16,755 bases of DNA from Prasinococcaceae sp. CCMP 1430. Its lineage: Eukaryota; Prasinodermophyta; Palmophyllophyceae; Prasinococcales; Prasinococcaceae. This document shows positions 1 to 7,665 of this stretch, one piece after another (position 1 is the first letter of the stretch; every line of letters starts with the position of its first letter). The translations under genes and the position numbers were made by a program. Where the stretch lies: the NCBI GenBank assembly GCA_013416795.1, contig RQSC01000012.1, positions 144,125-160,879 of the forward strand, given 5' to 3'. The notes under the pieces were generated by a model. That model was not told the origin of the DNA, searched no databases, and worked only from the letters and a program-made list of their open reading frames with translations.

Positions 1-48
1 AATAACTCGAGCGCCTCTTGAGCGTGCTTCTCTATCACAGCGTCGCAC
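1..48 (-). CDS. possible internal exon tip of a gene running off the left edge
   Basis: Read on the minus strand, a pyrimidine-rich stretch ending in CAG (AG at 50-49) is followed by an open frame reading roughly CDAVIEKHAQEALEL to the window edge. The residues look like an amphipathic helix and the codons are not just GC-biased noise. No family can be named from 16 residues. It could equally be chance; the support is the plausible 3' splice site plus the open frame. If real, the gene lies on the same strand as the neighbouring sulfotransferase and downstream of it. Confidence 0.25.
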   Translation of the reverse strand, partial: MRRCDREARSRGARVI

Positions 49-310
49 CTGGCGATGAGGTGGCACGGGGTGTGGCGGAGGCGGGGAACGTTCGCGGCGG
101 TACGTGCCGCGTGCGCCCGCGCGTGCCGGCGGCACTTAGCCGGCGATCGGCTCGAGGACTCGGACATATCCAATAACAGCGTGGTCATCGCTTCGTGCGA
201 TAACGCACTTATTACGCCTCATTATCATTCATTCGGTGTGAAGCCTACCTACACGCGGTGCGCCGCTGCGCACGCGCTATGTGCGCGCCCGTGGCCCCGA
301 CGAGCGCGTG

Positions 311-325
311 GCTAGCTAGCTAGCT
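311..325. repeat. short (GCTA)n tetranucleotide repeat at the sulfotransferase stop
   Basis: Three full GCTA units and a partial one. The tract contains the TAG stop codon of the sulfotransferase gene (320-322 on the minus strand). A gain or loss of one unit would move the stop frame only slightly, because TAG recurs in every register. Confidence 0.7.
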
Positions 326-1620
326 GGGGGCAGAGCCGCGCCCGCCGCCGTCGCGGGCGGCCACAAGCCGCTCGCACTCAAAGACGTCGTAGCCGAAAGC
401 GACAAAGTCGAGCAGAAAGCGTCGGGCGATCACCCCGCAGGCTTCCATGTCGTACAGGGCCGACCATTGCGAGTGGTCCGAGGTCACGCAATCGCCGTCC
501 TTTCGGCAATGTCCCCCGATCGAGTTCGCGCGAGTTGCCGAAGCGTGGGCGAGCAGCTCGTGAACGGCCGCGTCGTCGGCGGGGGGGCGCCATATCGGCG
601 CCCCAAACGGCGCAGTCGCCGTGGGCGCACGGGACTCGACCGAGCCGCGGAGCGCTGCCTCGCTCGCGTTGCAGGCGATCCACTCCAGTCCCTCTTTGGA
701 CATCCAGACCGCCGTCGATTCGTGGTCCTCGAGGCGCACAATGTGCTTCACCGCCCACCGCTTCTGGCCGCAGTCTGTGAGCCAGTAGAGCTGGGAGGTG
801 TCGCCGCACCCGTTGTCGCGGCACATCGCATCGCACGCATGGTTGAGCCTCGTACTGATGACATTCTTCCACATGAAGCGCGGTGACAAGCCCGTCGCAC
901 GTCGTCTGTCGTGCTCCTTCACCCACTCGCTGAAGGTCAGGTTGGTGAGGCATCCTGGCCATTTCACCCCTCCTGGGTCTTCCTGGCCAGGCTCGTGTTC
1001 GCACAGCCAGCGACGAAAGTCGTACTGGGACACGGCCCAGCTGTACGGGTTGCGGACTGTCGCGAAGGTTTCGGCGGCCGAGTAGGCCTCCGGCGACCTG
1101 TGCGCCTGCTCTACGGCGGTGTAGTGGTTCTGCCCGTGACTCTGCCCGTCCTTCTCAACGAAATACGTGCGCTCCTTGAGCACCGTCGAGCTCCTGATCG
1201 CTTTGAGGACGCTGCAGGCGGGGGAGATGTCAGACAGTCAGATATGGAGTAGCAACGCGGAGGAGTGTGCGAAGACACAGCGTCGGGCTGCGTACATGCC
1301 CTGCCACCACGCGCCTCCGCAGGGTCTCGCCGCCAGCCCCTCCCTCCCTTGAGCGCCGCGCGCGCCGGCGCTCACCTCGTCCCGCCGGTCTTTGGTATGT
1401 GCACGAAGCCGAGCGTGCGACATTCAGAGGGGTCGGCCGCGGCCGCGCGTCCTTCGTGCGCGCGGGCTCTAAACACCCCCTCCGAATGCGACTCGCGCGC
1501 ACGCAAGCCACCCGCCACCCGCTGCGACACCGACTGCTCGGCCCTCGCCGGAAACGACAGCGCGAGCGCCGCGACCGCCAGTGCCAGCGCTGCGATCGGT
1601 GCCCGGGCCGCCGTCGCCAT
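320..1620 (-). CDS. secretory-pathway sulfotransferase (Sulfotransfer_2-like), two exons
   Basis: The model is complement(join(320..1211,1376..1620)), 378 aa. Exon 1 starts with a hydrophobic Ala/Leu-rich segment (residues about 8-27), which looks like a signal peptide or signal anchor. It ends in HIPKTGGT, the 5'-phosphosulfate-binding loop of PAPS-dependent sulfotransferases. The intron (1212-1375, GTGAG donor, CCCGCCTGCAG acceptor) splits the next Ser codon as AG|C, restoring the canonical HIPKTGGTS; this is strong support for the splice. Exon 2 carries TVRNPYSWAVSQYDF (about 133-147), matching the 3'-phosphate-binding block of the family. It also has many Cys residues, as expected in the Golgi lumen. 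The enzyme should transfer sulfate from PAPS to a carbohydrate or protein acceptor; the substrate cannot be read from sequence. The ATG at 1620 was preferred over an upstream in-frame ATG (1722) because it places the hydrophobic segment at the N-terminus. The gene is divergent from the mTERF-like gene. Confidence 0.82.
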
Positions 1621-2097
1621 GATGCGGCGCCCTCCCACGCGAGGCTGCTCGCAGCCCCGCCAGCTGGCACGCGAGCGTGCCTCGCTCGCCACTGTCACTA
1701 CTCTTCTAATTGGCCGCGGCACCGCGGCGGCAGGCGCCGACGCCGACGCCGGCGCGAGGACGCCCGCGCACTGGTGGCGCGCTGTGCGGCGCGCGCCGTG
1801 CGACGCGCGCCGTGTGGCGTGGCGCGTGGCGTTGCCCGCCAGCCATCAGTCAGTGCGCATGGCAAATTCCTACGTCAAATCGCATTGCGAATCGATCGCG
1901 GCCGCGCGCGGAAAAAAAACAAAAAATTATCCCGGCGCCGCAGCAGAGCGGGGCGCGGGGCGTGCCACACCGCGCGGGGGCGCAGGCGCCCCGCGCCGCG
2001 CGGCAGAGTGCGAGGGAAGGTCGGAGGCGGACGCGGGGGCGGGGAGGCGGATACCTCGCCTGATGGGCATGCCTGCGCCGCGAGGGCGGCGGCGGCG
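1621..2097. promoter_or_regulatory. shared intergenic region between divergent genes
   Basis: This is 477 bp between the sulfotransferase start (minus) and the mTERF-like start (plus), so it should contain both promoters. An A-rich island at about 1911-1930 stands out in otherwise very GC-rich DNA. No clear TATA box or other named element was recognised. Confidence 0.4.
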
Positions 2098-4123
2098 ATG
2101 GACTTCAGAGGCGGGGCGGCGATGCCGCTCGCGGCAAGAATGGCTGCGGCGAGCGAGGGGGCGCGGTCGGTGCGACCGACGAGGCTTCTGCCGCGGGCGC
2201 CGGGCGCAGCGATGCGATCATCGGCCTCAAGGAGGGCGTCAGCAGCTGGATCCGCTCGCCGGCGACCGCGATCGGCGACCGCGGCCTGCGCTGGGACCAC
2301 TTCGGAGGATCACAGCGCCACCGAGGCCTCGTCGCTGACGCCCGAGCAGCAGAAGCGCCTGGACAAGCTGCTCGACCTCGGCGTGTCTGCGAGGAAGCTC
2401 GAGCAGCAAGACACGCAGGGGCGCCTGCTCAAGCAGAGCTTCGAGCACGCGACCATGCCTACTTTTCTGAAGCTCCAAGAGCTCGGCATCTCCGACAACG
2501 CCATCTGCAGCTACCCTGACCTGCTGTGGAGTGACTTCGAAAACAACACACTTCCAATGTTCAGGAAGCTCCGCAAGCTTGGTACGCCCATCCCCGCGCT
2601 CGCGCCCCGCTCCCCACACGAGCACTCTCCCGCTAGCAGTGCGCGCGAGCCCGTCCGGGGGCAGGTCGCGCGGCGCGCCGCCCCACGCTGCGCGTGCGAT
2701 GCCCCTGGCTCGCCGCTGACGCGATGCAACGCCGTCAATGCACTTTGCCTCCTTACGCACATGTGCGCATCCGTCTGCGCTCGGCTGCGTGTGCGCCGAT
2801 CGCAGGCATATCTGCGAAGGCGATCAGTGCGTATCCGGAACTGCTGCTGTATAACGTCGACGAGTCGACGGTGGAGACTTGCGAGAGGCTCTACACCCTG
2901 GGGTCAGTGACGTGCGCGCCGCGCATGCGCGCTCGCCGTCATGATGTGCCTCGCTGACTGACGTTCGTTGCCGCTGCCGCGCGCTCGCGGTCGTGCAGCC
3001 TGTCCGCGAGGACCCTTTGCGCCTTCCCCGAGCTCCTTTGGCGCAGCTATGAGGACGACATCCTACCATCGTATGAGAAGCTGCAGGTGCGCCGGGCGCG
3101 CGCGCGCGCGCACGCATGTGCGCGCGCGCACGCTCATTCGCACGCACGTGCACACACCCGGGTGCGCTAACACATGCGCCCGCGCGGCAGGATCTGGGCC
3201 TCACCTCGAAAGCCATCTCTTCGCATCCTCGCCTTCTCATGCACAGTTTCGAGGACGTCATCCTCCCATCCTTCGAAGCGCTGTCGTCTCTCGGCATGAC
3301 CCCGCAGGCAATCTGCTCGTTTCCGCTCTTGCTCGGGGCCGACTTTGACGAGAACATCCTGCCCACTTTCCACAAGCTCCGCGGCCTGGGCCTGTCAGCC
3401 AGGGCAATCTGCTCGAACCCGCCCTTGCTCTGGTACAGCTTCGAGGACAGCACCTTGCCCAATTTCGACAAGTTGCGTGGCTTGGGGCTGTCCGCCAGGG
3501 CCATCTGCGCGAATCCGAGGCTGCTGGGGACGGGCTTCGAGGCCAAGACGCTCGGGACCTTCGAGAAGCTCGAGGAGCTCGGCATACCCAAGAAGTCCAT
3601 CTGCGCCAAGCCGCAGCTTTTGCTGAGCAACTTCGAGCACGCCACGCTGCCGACCTACGCGAAGCTGCGCGCGGAGCTCAGAATCCCCGAGGACGCGATC
3701 TGCGCGCACCCCGCGCTTCTCCTGGCGAGCTTCGAGGAGGACCTGATGCCACGCTTTGACAGGCTCGTTGACGAGCTGGGCATTCCTGCGGCGACGGTGC
3801 GCCAGCAGCCCGACCTGCTCATTCGTAGCTACGAGACCCTCGAGGCAAACGTGCTGGCCATGCGCGCGTACGGCCTCCCCGACGGCCTCGCCACCAAGCG
3901 CAGCTTGCTCGCGGCCAACCCCGACAGGGTGGCCACCAACCTGCGCTTCCTGGGCGAGGTCGTCGGGCTCTCGCCGGAGCGCGTGAATCAGACCATGCTG
4001 CTGTGCAAGCCTTGGCAGCTGGAGGAGCAGTGGGAGCGCAACGCGGCGGGCCGGGACGCGAGCGGCATGGGCCAGGCGGAGAGGGCCAAGGCGCTCAGGG
4101 GCGCCAGTCGGCTCAGGCGCTAG
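2098..4123 (+). CDS. mTERF-like tandem-repeat protein, four exons
   Basis: The model is join(2098..2581,2806..2902,2999..3086,3191..4123), 533 aa. Every join keeps the frame and the repeat register. After an Arg/Ala/Ser-rich N-terminus with few acidic residues (a plausible mitochondrial or plastid transit peptide), the protein is about 12 tandem repeats of about 32 aa. The consensus is L-x-x-L-G-[LI]-S-x-x-A-I-C-x-x-P-x-L-L-x-x-x-F-E-x-x-x-L-P-x-F-x-K. This fits the helical mTERF fold (organelle transcription termination, ribosome assembly or RNA splicing factors), whose repeats carry a similar LGLS...P.LL pattern. Introns are 224, 96 and 104 bp, all GT-AG, and each falls at the same Leu-Gly seam between repeats. 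The last three repeats drift from the consensus. Later ATGs at 2122 and 2140 are alternative starts, and the reading frame before about 2300 is less certain. The organelle role is inferred from the family. Confidence 0.75.
3096..3133. repeat. 38-bp alternating purine/pyrimidine tract in intron 3
   Basis: Strict alternation of purine and pyrimidine, mostly (CG)n with one CATG centre, inside the third intron of the mTERF-like gene. Such tracts can adopt Z-DNA under negative supercoiling; whether this one does is not shown. Confidence 0.6.
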
Positions 4124-4606
4124 CTCCTGGAGTTAGTGGAGTAGCAGCGCGCCGGCGCCACGAATGCGATTGAGGAGGAGGAGGAGGGCGAACCCAACGA
4201 CGACGCCCACTAACTTTTAGCGGACTCCGTACGCATCATGCGTCTCGCGCACTGCGCCCGCGCGACGCTCGCAGCGCAGGCGCTCCCGCCCCGCCCCGGC
4301 CGCCGCGCAGCGTGCCGGCACGCGCCTCGCTCGTACTCGACAGATTGGCGCAGCGCCGGCGCTCCCTGCCGCCCGCCGCGGCGCGGCGCGGCGCGCTACG
4401 CGCGCCCACGCACGAGCGCCCCGCGCGCCCTCGCTCCGCGAAGCTCAGCTCAGTCAGTGGGCTGTGTAGTGGGGCACCGCCACGCCGCGTCACGTGGCGT
4501 GCGCACACGGGCACCGTCCTAATTCACACTCAAGAAATCTGATCCCCTCGAATGCGTTCAATACTACTACACATGCAAGCACATGGTGTGCATGGTGTGC
4601 GTGAAT

Positions 4607-4608
<2 letters not shown>
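4124..4608. other. intergenic, no gene recognised
   Basis: This lies downstream of the mTERF-like stop. A second in-frame stop lies at 4142-4144. Beyond it the same frame stays open to a TAA at 4211 and encodes an acidic stretch (AIEEEEEGEPNDDAH), discussed as a finding. The rest is GC-rich with open frames in most registers but no recognisable motif. A CACGTG hexamer occurs at about 4492. Confidence 0.5.
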
Positions 4609-4698
<90 letters not shown>

Positions 4699-4699
4699 N

Positions 4700-4784
<85 letters not shown>
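4609..4784. repeat. (AC)n dinucleotide microsatellite
   Basis: About 88 AC units without interruption except one N at 4699. Because the N sits inside the array, its true length in the genome is not determined by this sequence. Confidence 0.97.
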
Positions 4785-4786
<2 letters not shown>

Positions 4787-5349
4787 AGACAAAGACAACA
4801 ACAACTTCAACACGCTGCGATTGTGTGTGAAAAAAAATCTGCGTATACTTCGATGCGTTCCAACGACCCATAGTCGCGAAAGGTGGCAGCCTCGCGGCGC
4901 ACTCAGTGCATTTTGACGCGCCGACGTGGCGCTTCGCGCCACGTGTCGGCGGAAGTGCGCGCGCGCTGCCCCGCGGCGTGGCACGAAGGTGCCGCCTGCG
5001 CGCCGCTGCTGCACATGGTGGCGCGCGCGCGTCGCCGCGTGACGTTGACACTGCAACGTGTGTGGCGCGCGCCTGTGCGTGTGTGCGCTAGCCTGGAGCT
5101 GCGAAGGAGCTGCGGGGGTGCGTTGGGAGGGCGGGCGCAGCGACGGCGCGGGGTGCCACAGTGTGCACGTCGACAGGCTGCGCTCGGAGGCGCCGTTGTA
5201 CCGCCGGGAGACCTCATGCAGGCCGCGGAGTGCGGAGGAGGGCAGAGATGCGCATGCATCGCGGGCGCGCGGGCGCCGGCCGCGCGGAGGCTCCGCCGGC
5301 GCGCCCCGCCGCTAACCTTGACGCGGGGCCGCGGCGGCAGCGCGCTGAG
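4785..5349. other. intergenic, hairpin but no gene recognised
   Basis: Between the microsatellite and the cysteine-rich gene. It contains the inverted repeat at 4919-4951. Open frames here are Arg/Ala-rich GC artefacts, with no signal peptide or family motif. Any 5' exon or promoter of the cysteine-rich gene should lie in this interval, but I could not locate it. Confidence 0.4.
4919..4951. repeat. inverted repeat / hairpin containing CACGTG
   Basis: The left arm CGCCGACGTGGCGC and the right arm GCGCCACGTGTCGGCG pair over 14 bp around a TTC loop, with a 2-nt bulge in the right arm. The right arm contains CACGTG (G-box/E-box) and the left arm contains GACGTGGC, an ACGT-core element. It could be a bZIP or bHLH site, or simply a hairpin. 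Confidence 0.7.
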
Positions 5350-5670
5350 ATGGCGGCGACCGGGGGCCGAGCCTCGCGCGGCGCGTGCGCGCTCCCCTCC
5401 CCCCGGCGCACCGTGCACATCACCGCGTGCGATGCCTCGGGCTCGTGCTGCAAGGCCAAGTACTACAGCATCGACGAATCGACCGGCCACTGCGGTGAGA
5501 GCTGCCACCGCCCGGAGCTCTTCTGGCTGTGGCGCATCTTCGAGCCCGGCATGCTGCGCGCGCACACGCCGACGCCGTGCCGCGACGCAGGCTTCGACAG
5601 ATACCTGATGACGCACACCCACGGACTCTGGCCACTGGCTGCGCGGGTGGACCACTATCACCGCGACTGA
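5350..5670 (+). CDS. small cysteine-rich protein of an algal-type family
   Basis: This is 106 aa from the ATG at 5350; the frame is also open upstream, so the true start or a 5' exon is uncertain. The C-terminal about 80 residues look conserved rather than random: CCKAKYYSIDE (33-43), HCGESC (47-52), FEPGMLRA (64-71), PC (76-77) and THTHGLWPL (88-96). I recall small secreted proteins from microalgae and other protists with the same spacing (YYSID..HCGE.C..P....FEPG......PC...G...Y..T.THG..P), of unknown function. That comparison is from memory and unverified. Seven Cys suggest disulphides in a secreted or lumenal protein, but no signal peptide is visible from this start. A missing 5' exon carrying one would explain this. 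The gene is convergent with the LRR gene. Confidence 0.55.
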   Translation: MAATGGRASRGACALPSPRRTVHITACDASGSCCKAKYYSIDESTGHCGESCHRPELFWLWRIFEPGMLRAHTPTPCRDAGFDRYLMTHTHGLWPLAARVDHYHRD

Positions 5671-6049
5671 CTGTATGAGAGAGAGAGAGAGAGAGGCCCA
5701 CGCTCGCACGAGCGAGGACTTCCAACCATGCACGCAACCACTCACAGTCTCACACCTTGCAAGCACGGTTGCATCAATAGCATCACGAACGCACTGCAAG
5801 CACGCAATGCATGCCCCCGCGACGAGTCGGACACGGCGCCGCAGCCCGCAGGCATACGTACGACGCGGCCACCGACCCCTAGCGACGGAGAGCACCAAGG
5901 ATCGACTTTCATTCTTGCATGAGCACATGCATGCGAGCGCACATCGATGCGCATACTTGCGCGCGCGCATTCGCACGCGCATCGACACGAAGGAAGGTTA
6001 CGCACATGAGCATCGAACATTTTTCCATCCAGCGTCGCCATGCACGGTC
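5671..6049. other. intergenic between convergent genes
   Basis: This holds the 3' regions of the cysteine-rich gene (plus) and the LRR gene (minus). A short (GA)n run lies at about 5677-5695. The rest is rich in GCAC/CATGC words but encodes nothing recognisable. Confidence 0.5.
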
Positions 6050-6839
6050 TCACGCGTAGCAGCTCGTGTAGCACCCGTATGCGACGCGGGCCTTCTTCTT
6101 GTTGTCCTTGGAGCCCGTTGTGACGGCTTCCGGGATGTCATCCTCGAAGCAGAAGCGCCCGTCGTTTTTCTCGACGGTGAGCACCTCCAGCGACTCGAGC
6201 TCGGCCAGCGCGCCCACGGGCTGCGGGCCCTGTTGTGGCGCACATCGAGGCACACGCGAGCGTCGTGCGCAAGCGCCGGGTCAGCGCGCCACAGAACAGG
6301 CCTCGAGCGAGGATCGAGCGCAACATCAATAGTTGCGAGTTCAGCGCACGCCTTTCAGTTGGCCGCACCTGAAGCTCGTTCTTGTCGAGCTCGAGCACCT
6401 TGAGCTCCGAGAGGCCCCGCAGCTCTTGCGCGTCGAGCCTGGTGAGCGCGTTGCCTTTCAGGCTGAGCTTCTTCTTGACTGGCACGCCCGCTAGGGCGTC
6501 GCCGAGAATCTCGATGCCCAGCCAGTCGAGCTTGAGATTGTTGCATCCGCCGCCGCATGGGAGGTCATCCTTCTTGTTGTCCTTCTTGTTCTTCTTCTTG
6601 TCGCTCGCCGCCGGGCCCACCTGCTGCTTCGCCAGGGCGCCAGCCTCGGACGCGTCCTCGCGCCTGAGCCCCATCGAACCATCCGACCGCTCGTCGACGT
6701 AGAACGCGCACGTGCCGCACGCCGCCACCGGCAGTGGCAGGTCGGCCACGAAGGCGCCGCCGGCGGCGAAGCCGTCGTCCGCTGGCGATGGCGCGGGCGC
6801 GACCGCAGCAGCGATCCGCGTCGGCGCCGCCGCGAGCAT
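6050..6839 (-). CDS. small leucine-rich-repeat protein, two exons
   Basis: The model is complement(join(6050..6220,6369..6839)), 213 aa. The intron (6221-6368, 148 bp) has a GTGCGG donor after CAG and a CCCGCAG acceptor, phase 0. Joining restores an LRR unit: ELKVLELDKNELQ then PVGALAELESLEVLTV. About three LRRs span residues 121-178, flanked by Cys-containing segments (C95, C99 before; C181, C207, C211 after). Residues 80-92 are a Lys/Asp/Asn-rich linker (KKKNKKDNKKDD), and a similar KDNKKK recurs near 196-200. The N-terminus is Ala/Pro-rich and only weakly like a signal peptide. The ATG at 6839 is the first in frame; the frame is open without Met upstream. LRR proteins bind partner proteins; nothing more specific can be said. 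Confidence 0.68.
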
Positions 6840-7150
6840 GCGGCGGCGGCGGCGGCCGAGGCCCGGGTGGCAAGGGCCCACCGGCGCGTCAGCGGGCGCA
6901 TCGCAGCGGGTGGGTGGGCGGGGTGGAGCGCCAGGCGCGCAGCGTATGGTGCCCCTCCGGCGCCGGCGCCGAAGGGGCAGTCATCGCCACCGGCCGGCCC
7001 GCCATGAAAGCGCCCAAATTACCCACGGGAGAGTATTTGCTTCGCCAATTCGAATGAGACGTCGCTCCGCTCAACGTTGTGCAGCACTCATGAGCGCCTC
7101 AGGCAGCACTCAGCATCGGCCATCGAAAGGCGCGAGGCGCCAGACGCTGC

Positions 7151-7203
<53 letters not shown>

Positions 7204-7211
7204 CACGTGTG

Positions 7212-7261
<50 letters not shown>

Positions 7262-7665
7262 CGTGCGTGCGCTTGTGTGTGTGTGTGTGTGTGCGCGCGC
7301 GCGCGTGTGTGTGTGCACGTGTGTGTGTGTGTGCACGTGTGTCTGTGTGTGTGTGAAGCAGCGCAAATACTGCTGACCGACAAGTCAGGCGGTCACTGTT
7401 CATCAACACTGCTTCAATATGCTTCGTAGTGCCAATGGCGACGCACGCATCCCCCCTCGCCCTCGCCGTGCGTGTGGCCACCGCTGCGTCCGCTGGCATG
7501 CGCCACAGCACACGCACGCGCACGCGCACGCGCACCGCGCGCACCGGCACGCGTCGTCGCTGGCAATCGCCCCCTCGCGAACGTGTTCGTCGCTGCGGAG
7601 GAGCGGCACCTCGCGCGCCGCGGCGGCGCGGAAGACCNCGCGCCGCCTGCGAGGCTCGAGCGAGC
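6840..7665. promoter_or_regulatory. intergenic region between divergent genes, holding a composite microsatellite
   Basis: This separates the LRR gene (minus) from the D-cysteine desulfhydrase-like gene (plus). A locally less GC-rich patch at about 7010-7065 contains CCAAT (7045-7049). The TG/CA/TG array (7151-7355) sits in the middle, and there is an N at 7638, 28 bp before the chosen ATG. An in-frame upstream ATG at 7435 would turn part of this into coding sequence. Confidence 0.4.
7151..7355. repeat. composite (TG)n-(CA)n-(TG)n microsatellite
   Basis: About 60 bp of TG is followed by about 48 bp of CA (7213-7260), then about 90 bp of TG broken by a GCGCGC stretch and two GTGCACGTG words. 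The adjacent TG and CA blocks are complementary, so the array can fold into a long hairpin. Confidence 0.95.

Noticed and set aside
55-315. 86-codon plus-strand frame near the left edge
   Set aside because: Arg/Ala/Cys-rich without any domain, and it lies in the 3' flank of the sulfotransferase gene.
2824-3645. 273-codon minus-strand frame across the mTERF-like exons
   Set aside because: It is antisense to tandem repeats and so looks repetitive itself. It ignores good splice sites on the plus strand.
4530-4916. (CV)n and (TH)n peptides encoded by the CA array
   Set aside because: They are translations of a dinucleotide repeat with no stop codons possible; there is no evidence of a gene.
5675-6403. 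242-codon plus-strand frame
   Set aside because: It covers intergenic DNA and the antisense of the LRR gene, with no motif. The minus-strand LRR model with precise splice restoration explains the right half.
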